Shown here: piece by piece, positions 1-12,039 of the stretch
How positions within the stretch are numbered: the stretch's first letter is position 1
Layout of the letters: each line of letters begins with the position of its first letter
Origin: Sweltsa coloradensis
Lineage: Eukaryota; Arthropoda; Insecta; Plecoptera; Chloroperlidae
NCBI GenBank assembly: GCA_024449915.1
Contig: JAMZAV010001456.1
Span: forward strand, 124,001 to 188,000
DNA: 64,000 nt
Direction of reading: 5' to 3'
Translations under genes and position numbers: made by a program
Notes under the pieces: generated by a model
What the model was told of the DNA's origin: nothing
What the model saw: only the letters and a program-made list of their open reading frames with translations
Databases searched by the model: none

Positions 1-3000
1 TTCAAGTCCTTCCCATAGTGTTGGGGCTGCATTTTGTAGTGTGGGGGTCTGCTTGTAGCCCCGTCGTCCGGGCCACCTCCACTGTCCTGAGCTGTGGCGG
101 AGTGTAACGCCTTGAGGATTACGCGTCCCCCAGGACCCGGGACGTTGGGCGACAGGGCGTCCCCTCACCCACGGGGTGGCCGTGACGTTTTCTCCCAGTA
201 GACCAGGCGTAGAGTTGGTGAGTGGGGCGCCTAAAGCAACCATGGCATGACTGAAGAAAACACTGAGGAAGACTTTGTTTATCGAAAAGAGGAAACAAAA
301 AGTACATGAACTGCAGGTTCCTCGGGTATATTACCCATGTAAATTTTTAACATTTTGTTGTTATATTATTTTTTTTTGCAATAAAGGGTTTAAGGTGGAC
401 GGCTACCCAATTTTCATTTTTACGCGCGACTTTTTCACTGCGATCCCCTACAAAAATGGATTTTTGTAGTTTTAAATTAGTTTAAACCCACCATTTTTTT
501 TGGACAACGTTCCGCCCTAATAAAATATAGCAGGCGGTTAATGACTCAAATGTTTGTAATTTTGCTGAAAAAAACGCATTTTTGAGTCTAAATGGAGTAA
601 AAAGTATTTTTCTAATAATTTTTTTTCTAAACCATCTACACTCATCGCGCTGATGATGTAGGAAAAATTATTTTCATTGGACAATTATTAGTAAATTGAA
701 AAAAAAAAAGGGATTTTATCATGAAAAATGAAAATTTTTGCCCTAGCATAAATCGGTTAAAACCCATCATTTTCAACAACAATCCCTACCAAACACCCGG
801 GGGGGGGGTGGACAGAACGGTTAAAAATAATGAAAGCCGGGGGGCCAGTTTAAACCCTTTTTTTTACATTAATGAAAATTTTTTTTTCCAAAATTAAACT
901 TGTTTTTTAGATACTGCTTGTTTTGAGTGCATAGACTTTGAAAAATATCGCATCGCCCGCACAAACTTGGTCGGCCTGATCATCTTTGCCATCCTTTTAA
1001 ATTGGCTATATTATCTTCGCCCAAAAAAAAAAAAAAAAAAAAAAAACATGTTTTAATAAAAATAAACCCTAAAAATTTTGCTCCCGGTGTTGCCTCGAGA
1101 CCGAAACAAAATACACTTTTCAACTTTTTTAATTTTTTTTGCAAATATTAAACATGGAAAAGAAGTAAAACAATTAAAAATGTATAAAAAAACCCGGTTG
1201 ACCCTAATGAGTAATACACCTTGACTCACTGCCCCGACGACGCGTGTTCTTTTGTCATCCCTTTTTTTGTAGGGACGTAATATAACCCCCGACCCGGTCC
1301 TTGTCCGCCTCGCTGATGTTGGGGACGTGAGGGCCCCACTCCCCCTCTCTGGTCCCCCCCGAGGTAGAGAGCCGGCCGGGGGTGTGGGGAGACCCGGCTC
1401 CCTGGTAGAAACCCGAAAAACTAGACTCGCTAGGCAGGTTGAACTGGCAGTGAAATCAGTGCTCCCCCGCCTTTATCATTACCTCGCCTCCCCGCCCGGG
1501 AGGGCGACCTGCTCTCTCTGTGTCCAGGGGTGAGGGGGGGGGGACCCTTCTGTAACGAGGGGAAAAACATTCCGTGTTGTTGTCATCGACTAACCCGGGC
1601 AAAATGTCTATGTTCAAAATCCAGCCAACCCTGTCGGACCAGGAACCCTTTTCGTTGAACAGAGTGAGAGTTTAACACTTGTTGCTAGGCTCACTTTCTG
1701 GGTCAAAACAACAACAACACAATTACAACAACAACAACAACAACAAAACAAAAACAAAAAAAACAAAAACAAAAAAAACAACAAGTGTGGGGGGTCACCG
1801 CAGCATGTTTTTGTTTGGGGGGATCTCGCCAATACAGAGTTGTGCGGGCGAGGCGATACAAGGAAAACACAACTACACAGAAAAAACAACAGAAAAAGTA
1901 GGTGAGACTGGAAAAAACTTTCTCAAAAAAATGATTAAAAATGGGTTTAAACCGCACCATTTTCACTAATTCTAAAACCCTTTTTTTGTCCACCCCTCGT
2001 CCGGGTGTTTTTAAAAACGGAATCGACCGTCTGAACACGATGGAGTCAAACCCTTTTGCTCTAAAACCAGCATAGTTTACACTGTAAAAACCCTTTTTTT
2101 ACTAATTTGAGCCTAGAAAAAGCCCAAAAAAAATTTTTTTTTCAAAAACAATCATTTACTCACGACCCATGATCGGGTAAAAAAAATTTTTTTTTGGACC
2201 ATTATGGGTTTAAAAGGGCAAAAAACCCTTTATACCGGCCAAAATCCAAGGTTTTTGTCCTAGAGCAAAAAGGTTAACACACCCTGTTCAGACGGTCGTC
2301 CCCTTCTAAAAACACCTACCGGGGGGGGGTGACACGTACGATTATAAAAAAGTAAAAAACCCTGCTGTTTAACCATTTTTTTCCAGTTTTGCAAATATCT
2401 TTTCACGTTTCAATTGTGCGTTCGAGAACCAACTATGTAATAAATGTTTTGCAAATAATACTCAACCCCCCACTAACTCTGTACTTGGGGGATGCTGCAC
2501 ACGGTCCCCGGCTCGCCACACAAACCCTCACCCACACTAAATTAAACCCGTTTTTTAAACCCCAATTTCCAGTGTTCCTTGACTGCCCCATACTCTGTCT
2601 CTACTGGACGTGGTCGAGTTTCTTTTATTCTTCCGTCCAGGTTGTGAGGGTGGGGGACGTGTCTCAATCCGTTTTGTTACAGATACTAACTGTGTGAAGT
2701 CTGTGTTCAACTCCTGGTAGCTAGAGGTTTGGCCCCGGGGTACCCTTCCAGCCCCACCCCCGTTTTTGGGCGCGACAGGCGACCATCCCTGCTTGACGCC
2801 CGCCACCTGCAGCGGACCCCCCAGTCCCCGGCCCCCCGACCCCCGGCCGCTGTATGTAGCCGGTTTTGCTTGCGTACATGTGGGCAGGGGCGGGCCCGGG
2901 GCTGAATCCCCCGGCTCACTCCACAGCGGACCTCCTGTTAACCGTACCCCCACCGACCTGACACCGGCGGGGCCACGTCAGCTGCAGGGGAAAGAGACAG

Positions 3001-5000
3001 TCTGAGCGTCCTCGTTTTACACGCACGTGTCTGGGGTGATGCTGAGGTGAAGGGTGCGAACCTGGAACAAGACATCAGAGGTTGGAGACAGTGTTTGTTC
3101 GCACTTACTTCATTTTTTTTTTTACATTTTAAAAAAAATTCATTAATAAAAATTTTAAAAGTCTCGCTACCCGTTTTATGACATTTTAATTATCGGGTTT
3201 TTTTGTAGCGGGGTAGTGTATCTTTCTGTCGACGTTTCGAAGACCATTTTATCTTCTTTTTCAGGACTTGAAAATATGATATTGAATTTGTGAATTCCTC
3301 TTGTAAATCTTAAAAAACCCATTGAGAAGTTATCATAAATCCATCCCGGGGGTTGTGCGGTTCAAGAGGAAAATGTTGGGGTGGGGACTACGAAATAGGA
3401 AGTTGTCTCAAATGATAATCTGACAGTGAATTTGGGAAACTTATTTAGGTTAAAACCCAATCAAAAACTTTAATAGTAACAAAAGAAAAAAAAAAAATAA
3501 CAAAAAACAAGAGGAATTTCACAAAATTTATATCTATTTCAATTCGAAGAAGAAGATCATGGTTTTTTGAAACGTCGACAAAAGATATCAAAACCGCCGC
3601 TACGAAAAACAAAACCCCAAAAATAAAAATCATGTTAAAATTTTATTAAATATATTGATAAAAATTTAAAAAACCCCAATGCAGAAAATGACTGAACTAA
3701 GGGGGGTAACAGACAAATTAAAAGTTAAATTAGAAGGTGACAAAACAGGAAAGGAACGCATACCCAAAATAAACACAAGAAGCAAGTAAATTAAAAAACC
3801 ATCGTTAACAAACTTGTAAATGTTTAATTTTTAGAGTTCTGAAAAAATGGGAAAAGCACTGCAAAGAATCTGATGCCTTTGCACAATCCCGTACATTGAT
3901 TATAAAATAATTTTCCCTTTTGCAGATACAAGACTTTTTTTAGCACACAATTTACACAAAACGGGGCTAAAAAACAAATCGAGCGGGGTTTGAAACCCGG
4001 GGGTCGGGGTTCCAGACGGACGTCTAAACAAAAAAAAGCTAAAATACACTAATAACAAAAATGTTCTTCAGGGGACATGTGATGAAAAACCTGTCATTCT
4101 AAAAAAATTTTGTATTCTTTTAAAACTAAAATTTATAACAAATGTTATTATTGTCATGAAAATTTGGGGGTTCCTAAAAATAAAAAAAAAAAAAATTAAT
4201 TGACGATATGATACAAAGCATAATATGGTTTCCCCCTTTAAATTGAGATAAAGTAAATTTTTAGAATTTGAAACTTATAAAAAAATACTTAGATTGCTTT
4301 TTTTGGTTATTGGGGGAAACATCCCGAAATTGGAATTTTTAAATTTATCATTTTTTAGAAATTTAGAACTTAAACAGAAAAGTTACTCACGGGCGTCCTG
4401 GGGGCCCGCCATCACAAAGTGCAAACAAAAACCTTGGACATTGTTTCAGAGAGATAATTATATTTAGATGAACGACAAAGCTCTGGGCTGAGAATGATGA
4501 GTTGATATGGTCGTTTTTTTTTTTTTTAACCCGTGAGCAACACCACTCGTGGATTTAAGCTTGGAGAACGATGGCTCGACCAATAGCAAAAACCCAACAC
4601 CGTCCAGCAAGGCGTTTTTAATTAACCAATCCCCACTCCCGAGTCGACTCAGTTGCAAAGTTCATCACAAGATGGGAAACCCTGGGGGGCGGGGAGAAAA
4701 AGGGGCGAGGTCAAAAATTCAAATAAGACTGCTGGGAGCCTCGAGTGTTGCAATGCAAAGGTCAACGACCTTGACTGAACTCCAGATCAAAGTGTAACAT
4801 TTTTTTAACCTGGTTTGGGGAAAACATTTGGGGGGTTTTGGCTAGATAAAAATTATCAAAATCAAAAAATTTTTAAAGGGCCGTCGGATGAGGATTTGAT
4901 CCCCCCCCGGGTCTAAAACATACCCGGTTGACGCCTAAGACAAAGATGGAATGAGAACCCCCCAAGCCTACCCCCACCCATTTCCACCCCATACCCGTGG
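1..5000. other. Low-complexity, low-fidelity region without a recognisable gene
   Basis: No open frame here resembles a known family. The stretch is dominated by homopolymers (A, T, C and G runs of 6 to more than 20) and AT-rich words. A 24-base poly-A lies near 1,023-1,046, and similar G-run phrases ending in GGTG recur near 800 and 2,320. GC-rich islands occur at about 1,270-1,560 and 2,480-3,020. The single-base runs resemble those seen in the damaged copy of the zinc-finger locus near 36 kb, so part of the pattern may be consensus error rather than biology. Nothing else is supported. Confidence 0.6.
1704..1792. repeat. CAA microsatellite grading into A-rich CAAA repeats
   Basis: About 90 bases of (CAA)n passing into CAAAA/CAAAAA runs. 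Apparent frames on both strands here are just poly-Gln/Asn or poly-Val/Cys/Phe readings of the microsatellite. Confidence 0.9.
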
Positions 5001-5021
5001 CTTGTTCTGACCAGCATGGAC

Positions 5022-5090
5022 TCCTCCTCCCCACATCCCCTAGGCTAGAGGGAAGCATTATGACCTAACGGTTGACGCGCCCGTTATACA
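5022..5090. repeat. Copy 1 of a ~70-bp dispersed repeat (possible tRNA-like SINE fragment)
   Basis: Shares the phrase CCCCTAGGCTAGAG, then GCATTA, then ACGGTTGA with the copy at 5,577-5,645, in the same orientation about 555 bp apart. Read on the minus strand the order GCGTCAACCGTTAGGTC followed by CTAGCC is reminiscent of the D-arm and anticodon arm of a tRNA-derived SINE, but no convincing B box is adjacent. Confidence 0.5.
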
Positions 5091-5576
5091 AAGTGAAGAT
5101 AGAACTTTGCCTATCTTCGCTCGGCCAGGAAGCATCGGACGTATAACAAACTGTGCATATTTGCTGAGGTCATAGTGAAGATATTACTTTCAACAATAAC
5201 GATTACATACTCTATAATGTTACCACCTCACATACCGGGCACAACCATTCCTTCTTATTCATATGGTTTGATGTACCAAGAATATATTATCAAACTAGTT
5301 TATTTTACACTTGTCAGACTTGGTTGGCAACAACACCGTCTGGCTTTGAACAACACGCGGTGACCTCACAGTGTTATCACTCTCGTGTCAGAGTTCACGG
5401 GCGCGCATTGATAACGGGTCTAGAAATACAGGCCATATGTATTGAAATCAAGTTTCACATAATAGAACTAGATTTTCATTAAATAATTGTTTTTTTGTTT
5501 TGCAATTTGATCTCTCACAATGATGTGAAGGACTTCTATGATAATGATAACGGCGACAAACTTTTTAAATATGAGA

Positions 5577-5645
5577 ACCCTCCTTTCCTCCCCATATCCC
5601 CTAGGCTAGAGTGGCGCATTACGATCTGACGGTTGATGCGTCATT
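5577..5645. repeat. Copy 2 of the ~70-bp dispersed repeat
   Basis: Same phrase as at 5,022-5,090 with scattered substitutions and small indels, so two diverged copies rather than a recent duplication. Confidence 0.5.
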
Positions 5646-7377
5646 AACACAAATAAACTTAACTCTCTTTTAAAGAAATGTATTTAACAATATATGATTA
5701 CCACAAACACATTCATTTTTAATTCGAATTAATAATTTCCTTTTGCTATAAAAATCATTTCTAATATTTTTTTTCTTTTTAAAACTACAAACAATATAAA
5801 CATTAAAAACCATGATGTACACCAGCACAACACTCGTCGTAAAAGAGACATTCATTCTACACAGAAACAAACTAACTCTATGTATATTAATTTTAAACTT
5901 TTTAATAAATTACTAGACCTGATCAGATAAATAATAATAACGATCTTATAACATTTCGAAGTAAACTTAATACATTATTGACCCTTAATGCCACTACACA
6001 GGAGTTCCTTCTAGATAAAGAACTTGAATTTGACATATAAGAGTGCTAGCGGGTATACCTTTAAGGCTCTTTTTGGGGTAATAGTTTCCCACCCCCCCTA
6101 TCTCGAAAATTCTTTGGGGTAATAATTTCCCACTTGGTGGTCGATAAAGATGGTGCCAGCAGTGAGGTCGAACGACCATAAGGTGGCCTGACATCGGCTT
6201 ACTTTGGAACTACGTCAAAAATATGCAGCTTGGTGGGAAACTATTGTCCCAATGTCGCTTCAAACACCCACAAAAAGTAGGGTTTGTGTTCCGTGGGTGG
6301 AAAAGGTGTTGTGGAAAATGGGGAATTGTGGTTACATCTCGATGCAGTTAATTAACTTAATATCTATTACCTAGTTAATGCATTATATAAAAAATTCATG
6401 AAAATTATCTTGAGTTGTATCCTAAAATTGATTGTTTACTTTGAAAATTTTGAAAAAAAGTTTTGACAGCTCCAATATTTTGTTATTTGTTTCAATCAAA
6501 TTATCGAATTCATACATAGCAAATTTTCATTTTATCACAAGAAACAAACGCTGAATCTTTTTTGCCAACAGTTTGTGCGTATCGTGTTGCGCTATCATGT
6601 TATTAGTATTTTTGTGAGATTATTGGTCATTCATAACCTCAAAAACCCTCACGCGGGAGAATCGTCCACCCTAGATTTACATTGGATAATCTTCTTAGAC
6701 CTACCAAGACTTACCGTAGGCATAGGACTAAGGGCTTATATTGAAGTAAAAGTAAAGTCTCAGGTCTACTCTAGATATAGGACCACCATAGACTTAGACC
6801 TACATTTATCGTAGGGCCTAGGCTACTTTAGAGTTATTATACAGCAATAGACCTAGGGATACCCTATTTTATTCATAAACCTAAGCCCTTACCTATATTT
6901 AGGCCATGCAATTAGTAACACAAATAAAATAAGCACATTTCCATTGTATCTTCATCAGTAATTTAATGTGTATGCTAATTTTAAAGAGGGTGGGAAATAA
7001 TTATCCCAAAGAAAAGTACTAAAAGTCAGAAATATCGTTGTCCTAAAAGGGCATAGGGTGAATAATTTCCCACCCAAATTTACCCTGTTTTGGGTTTCAA
7101 AAAAATCAAACAAATTTTTTTTCGTCATTTTGAACCAGTAGTCAAAACGCATACCAAATTTCAAGTTAAAATTCAAAGTGCAAGACTTATGTCACTTAAA
7201 GGGTTAAAGTACTAGTTCAAAGGGTTTCATTGTCAATACATAACTTCAAGTAGGCCTTATTCAAAGATGTGTAAATATTGTTTTGTTACGTAGGCCATAA
7301 CTGTATATCCGACTAATGATCAATGAATATTATCTTATTTCCTTTTTTTATTATTGTTCAAGCAAGATTCAATTTAT
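5646..7377. other. AT-rich intergenic stretch with inverted TTTCCCAC words
   Basis: No gene seen. The word GGGTAATAATTTCCCAC occurs near 6,116-6,132 (a close variant near 6,076) and its inverted form GTGGGAAATAATTATCCC near 6,990-7,007. These could be the ends of a decayed ~0.9-kb inverted-repeat element, but the ends are not clear enough to call. Confidence 0.4.
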
Positions 7378-7837
7378 TGAGCCTCCAAAAATTTAGCTGG
7401 TTTTTTTTTTGTTTTGTACTCTCTACCAGGCAAGATATGTCAACCTGATGAAAATTGGAGGACCTTCAAACTCAACTTAGAGGTGTTTTCTTTGGAACAA
7501 TCAAGAAATTATTTTTTGAATTCTATAATTGTTTTTCGAATTTTATTTCAATAATTTCGTGACATATGGCCGATTCTGACCAAATGGGGTCCAAGTTTAT
7601 TTTACATATTGTACATTAAGTAATGATGAATGTATTTGTTTTTAAAAAAAATTGAAAAAGTTAGCCAGAATCCATAAAAAAGGTTTAATATGGGGTTTTT
7701 TTGGTTATTATATTAACAAGTAAAATAAACTTTAAATTTAATATGAATATTCAAAACAGGGTTAAGCAAGTTCCCACGCAAACTTAATAACTTACAAAAA
7801 ATCTCATCATGGCGGGACTTTAGCGTTTTCCTACTGA
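7378..7837 (+). mobile_element. Degraded Helentron (type 1), 5' end lost
   Basis: Matches the type-1 family seen intact at 13,142-13,888: AAAATTTAGCT near the 5' side, the TGATGAAAATTGGAGG phrase, GTTAGCCAGAATCCAT in the middle, and a 3' end of CTCATC, GGCGGGACTTTAGCGTTTTCC. Many one-base deletions relative to its twin at 10,029-10,600. The terminal CTAG is altered to CTAC. Confidence 0.75.
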
Positions 7838-7851
7838 CATTATACTGTATT

Positions 7852-7950
7852 TTTGATGAGCCCAAGGGAAATTATTTCAGATCCCAAAAATTTACGGGTT
7901 TTTTTTTTTTTAATTTTTGTCTGTTTGTTTGCTTTCTACCGGGAAACCCT
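7852..7950 (+). mobile_element. Helentron 5'-end fragment
   Basis: Starts TTGATGAGC and continues with the AAAATTTACGGG, poly-T and GTCTGTTTGTTTGC words of the type-1 5' region, then loses similarity. It follows the preceding element by the same short spacer as the pair at 10,029 and 10,619, so the two pairs share a common origin. Confidence 0.6.
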
Positions 7951-8344
7951 CTGCTCCCTTTTATTTGAACATTCAAATGAATAATTGCGTTATGGGTAAT
8001 GATGTTTCTAAATATCGATTTCTAATGTTCTTCTAATTTTACCAATATCTGAATTTAATTTGCAATCTACCATAGTATTTATATGTTCATATTTTATATA
8101 TCATGTATGTTTTAAAATGTATTAATTATAAGAAATTAGTTGGGTAAGTTTATAGTTTGTTACAATAAAACCTTATTTTCTTTTTTTTAAAAACCCCCCA
8201 TTTTGTAATTTTTTGTTTTCCAATTCTTTTTCAAAACCCCCAATTTTTAAAAATTTTTAAAAATAAAAGCTTTTAAAAATTAATACATCCCAAATTTAAA
8301 ACTAATAAACGTTGTTCCTGTTTAATCACAAAATCTAATTTATT
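7951..8344. other. AT-rich stretch, nothing recognised
   Basis: No gene or repeat recognised; long A/T runs with isolated C and G runs typical of the low-fidelity islands. Confidence 0.5.
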
Positions 8345-10020
8345 ATATAGTCTGTACCCAGAATAAAAAACATGTTTTTAAGTTGCTGATTTGTTTACTC
8401 TGTCCACAATAATGTTAGTATTATTTCCTCTTGTATTATGATTGTGGTTGCTAGAGGAGTATTCTATCATGCAATTTAGATAAGTGGGCATATTTCCTTT
8501 AATCATTTTAAATATGAATAAGAGTACGTTTAAGGCAATTCTCTGTCTGACAGTTAAGAAATTTAATACATTCAGCATATCTGATATTCTGCTATATTGA
8601 TTCCATCTCAAAATCACTCTCATCATCAGGGATGTTTACGGAATTAGTTACGACACTTTCAAGCATAAAGTACATCAACATTACTTGAGTAATTATAATT
8701 AATTAACAGCTATAAACATCAGTCGCTACAGCCTTTGTTAAATTAATGATTGAGTAATGCATACCACAACCTGCTCCTGCTCACCTATATTTCTGCACAC
8801 AATGTCTAAAGCTATATTAATTTTGTACTTTTGTGTGAATGGATGAATGAATGTTTCTTAAACTATTGCAGATTTGCATAAATCGATTCAAAATTCATAA
8901 TTTGCATAACATTAATATACACCTAGAAAATTTTAACTTTGCAATAATGCTACCATAATGTATTTAATTTATTATTTCAATATTTTATATAATCATGTAA
9001 TGTTCTCTTCATTATCAAATGTATTATTATTATTATTAGTATTAGGTTGGATGGAAGATAAGGCTTCACTAGCCTTAATCCCGCCTTACAATAAAGACCC
9101 TTATCTATCTATCTTATCTATCATCCCTCTATTTTGTAATTTTTGTAATATATCCAAATCTCTCTCATTTCTACCCCACAGGAGTGTGCAACAAAATTCT
9201 GTATGAGGAGCTATGATTGTCTTGTAAATAAGTGTTCTAACCCAAGGGGAGACAAAAGAACCAACCCTTGACAGAAATCCAATTTTTTTCTTAATTTTTT
9301 TAGCTATATAATTTACATGACTAGTTAGTTTTAAGTGCATATCAATAAGAACCCAAGATATTTAAATTCACTGACAATTTCTAGTTTTTCACCATTAATA
9401 TGCAAAAACACTTCCTCATTATCATTATCCTTCATTACTTTGTTAAATACACTACCTGATGATGTCAGTATCATACATTTAGTCTTTGTTAAATTAAGTT
9501 TTAATTTATTGAGTTTGATCCACTCCATCATTCGCATTAATTGAATATTAATAATATAACACACTTCTTTATAATCCAGACCTGAATATGATACTAATGT
9601 GTCATCTGCAAAAACATTTAGAAATACATAATCCATGTTTAAATACAAATCATTTATGTATATGATAAAAAGTAAAGGACCTAACACAGAGCCTTGTGGT
9701 ACTCCAAAATCGTTGACCAGTTCTTCCGATACGTAGTTTCTAAATTTGGTTTTTTGTCTTCTATTTGTTAAATAGCTACTAAACCATGCCATCACATTAC
9801 CTGCTAAACCATAAGCTTTCAATTTAGTCAAAAGTATACCCCTGTCAATAGTTTCAAATGCTCTTTTAAAATCTACAAATACTGCAGCAATAATGTGATT
9901 TTGATCAAGAGATTTCTTCCATTTTGATAATAAAAGTTGAATTGCAGTTTCACATGAATGCTGATCTCTAAAACCAGACTGATTTCCAAATAATAGTCTA
10001 TTATTTCCCTCTGTTATTGT
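8345..10020 (-). pseudogene. 5'-truncated non-LTR retrotransposon, reverse transcriptase remnant (LINE 1)
   Basis: Minus-strand fragments of a CR1/Jockey-like reverse transcriptase. Reading from 10,020 down: VFVDFKRAFETIDRG (motif A, near 9,860), then GVPQGSVLGPLLF and FADDT (the catalytic motif, near 9,600-9,700). After a frameshift near 9,335 comes the thumb region with HLKLTSHVNYIAKK and LQKLQNRG. The frame resumes at 8,626 with RVILRWNQYSRI and runs to 8,378, carrying an RGN-type C-terminal motif. The ORF1 and endonuclease parts are absent. The coding sequence is split by a ~498-bp insertion (8,627-9,124). The family would catalyse target-primed reverse transcription; this copy is dead. 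Exact clade is uncertain. Confidence 0.88.
8627..9124 (+). mobile_element. 5'-truncated retro-insertion inside LINE 1
   Basis: About 498 bp interrupt the C-terminal RT frame of LINE 1. The plus-strand 3' end carries a TTA-rich tract, GGTTGGATGGAAGATAAGGC, an AATAAAG signal and a TATC/TCTA microsatellite tail, as LINE or SINE 3' ends do. The flanking LINE sequence reads continuously once the insert is removed, and ATCATC occurs at both junctions as a likely short target-site duplication. Confidence 0.7.
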
Positions 10021-10028
10021 TATTATTA

Positions 10029-10600
10029 TTGGATGAGCGAAGCGAAGACTTCAATTTCACTGACCCTCAAAAAATTTAGCTCGGGTGTTTTTTTTTGTTT
10101 GTTTGGTTTTCTGTTTGTAAGCTCTCTACCAGGCAAACGGCATATCCGACCTTGATGAAAATTGGAGGGGACCTTCGAAATCTCTAAACTTAGAGGTGTT
10201 TTGCTTTTGGGTACAATCGAAGAAATATTTCTCATGAATATCGTACTTTTACGATTTTTTTCGATTTTTAGTGCAATAATTTCGTGACATTTGGGCCGAT
10301 TCTGACCAAACGGGTGGGGCTCCAACGTTCATATTTTACATATTGTACATTAAGGTAATGATAATGTATTGCTTTTTGAAAGAAAAAGTTGAAAAAGTTA
10401 GCCAGAATCCATAGAATAAAGGTTTAAATATGAGTTTTTTTTAGGTTTATAATATCAATTAACAAGTAACAATAGAAACTTGTCAACAATCACCTACAAT
10501 GCATTCACAAAGCACTTGCAAAGGAAAAAAGGTCCCACGCAAACTTAAAACTTACAAAAAAGCTCATCCATCAACGCGGCGGGACTTTAGCGTTTTCCTA
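10029..10600 (+). mobile_element. Helentron, non-autonomous, type 1
   Basis: Starts TTGGATGAGCGAAGCGAAGA and ends with GCTCATCC, then the hairpin AACGC...GCGTT and TTTCCTA. The GGATGAGC word at the very 5' end and its complement GCTCATCC about 40 bases inside the 3' end form asymmetrical terminal inverted repeats, and a short hairpin sits at the 3' end; this is the published Helitron2/Helentron architecture. No Rep/helicase is encoded, so it is non-autonomous. The final base of CTAG is altered. Confidence 0.82.
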
Positions 10601-10618
10601 CTACATTATACTGTATTT

Positions 10619-11739
10619 TTGGATGAGCGAAGCGAAGACTTCTATTTCACTGACCCCCAAAAAATTTAGCTCGGGTGTTTTTTTTTTTTTTTTAATTTTT
10701 GTCTGTTTGTTTGCTTTCTACCGGGCAAACGGCATATGCGATCTTGATGAAAATTTAAGGGGACCTTCGAAATTTTGAAACTAAGACTTGCCACGTTTTT
10801 GGGTACAATCGATGAAATATTTCTCATGAATATCGTACTTTTACGGGTTTTTTTTTCGATTTTTAGCGCGATATTTTCGTGACATTTGGGCCGATTCTGA
10901 CCAAACGAGTGGGGCTACAACGTTCATATTTCACATGGACATTAAGGTTATGGTGATGTATTGCTTTTTGAAAGAAAAAAATGAAGAAAGTTATTAAGAA
11001 TCCATAGAATAAAAGTTTTAATATGAGTTTCTTTAGGTTTACAATAACTAGAAAAACGCTTAAGTACCGCTGCGTTGTTGGATGAGCGTAATTGGTGCAT
11101 TAAGCTGCCATGTGTTTTGCGGATTTTCTGTTGTTCTGTGAAAAAATCATTATTTAGTTGAAGATTTTTTTTAAAATTAATTTAAATTAAATAAAAAAAT
11201 AAACTTTTTTTTTTTTAAATTAAACGTAATTTAAAAAAAGAAAAAATAAAAATTTTTAAATAATTATTCGATTGCGCTCAAATTTCACACGAATATATAA
11301 CTTAATTAAATTAAGGTTCTGTGAAAAAATCATTACAATCGGATAAAGCATGTAGGTGTTATAAGTCGAAGAATGTTTTAAAAATAGAAAAAAAAATCGT
11401 AAAATTGCGATTTTCATAAGAAATAATTTTTTGATTGCGCTCAAAAACGTAACAGTTCTAAGTTCAAAGATTTCAAAGGTCTCCACAAAATGTCATTGCA
11501 ATTAAAATATCGGTTTAGCCGGAATCGTGTAAACAAACAGACAAAGAAACAAAAAGAAAAAAAAAACATTGCGGATTTTTTTCTCCAGTGTAGTGAAATG
11601 GAATCTTGCATAGAAACTTGACAACAATCACCTACAATGCATTCAAAAAGGTCTTGCAAAGGAAAGGTGGTCCTACGCAAATTAAAAACTTACAAAAAAG
11701 CTCATCCATCATCGCGGCGGGACCTAAGCGTTTTCCTAT
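10619..11739 (+). mobile_element. Helentron, type 1, interrupted by a second Helentron
   Basis: Same 5' end as the neighbouring copy. The body is cut at about 11,047 by a minus-strand type-2 Helentron and resumes at about 11,611 with TAGAAACTTGACAACAATCA, ending GGCGGGACCTAAGCGTTTTCC near 11,737. It follows the upstream copy head-to-tail with an 18-bp spacer. Confidence 0.8.
11048..11610 (-). mobile_element. Helentron, type 2, nested in a type-1 copy
   Basis: The 3' end is at 11,048 (complement of CTAG) followed inward by AAAACGCTTAAG, GCGTTGTTGGATGAGCG and CTGTTGTTCTGTG. The interior has the GATTGCGCTCAAA repeat unit, and the 5' side stops at GAATGGAATCTT equivalents near 11,605, lacking the last ~25 bp. 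Type 2 shares both ends with type 1 but has a different interior. Confidence 0.8.
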
Positions 11740-12039
11740 AGTATTTATATAATAATACCAAATCGCCTTCAACAGCCATTATGTACCAGAAGTATAAGGC
11801 ATATTATGTTCTTGACAGGCCATGTGCTTTCTCAGGTCTATGTTCACTTGAAATATATAAATTTGATTAAATAACCACAATAATAATCTAAAGTAAAATG
11901 GTGTCCTACATTACGAAAAATAATTTTACTAAAATATTTACACGTGGAATGAAAATTCACATTGTTTTACAGCTCTTTACCATATTTTTATGTACAGTCA
12001 AATGCAGCGCGCACAAAGTTTGCCACCACCTCGTTCTTG

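Noticed and set aside
1614..2038. Frames rich in Phe/Cys/Val or Gln/Asn
   Set aside because: Translations of the CAA microsatellite and A-runs.
2555..3005. GC-rich frames, Pro/Gly-rich, on both strands
   Set aside because: Overlapping frames on both strands with no domain; effect of local GC content in a low-fidelity region.
7440..7460. CTGATGAAAA as a hammerhead core
   Set aside because: No stem II or GAAA follows; it is the TGATGAAAATTGG phrase of the Helentron.
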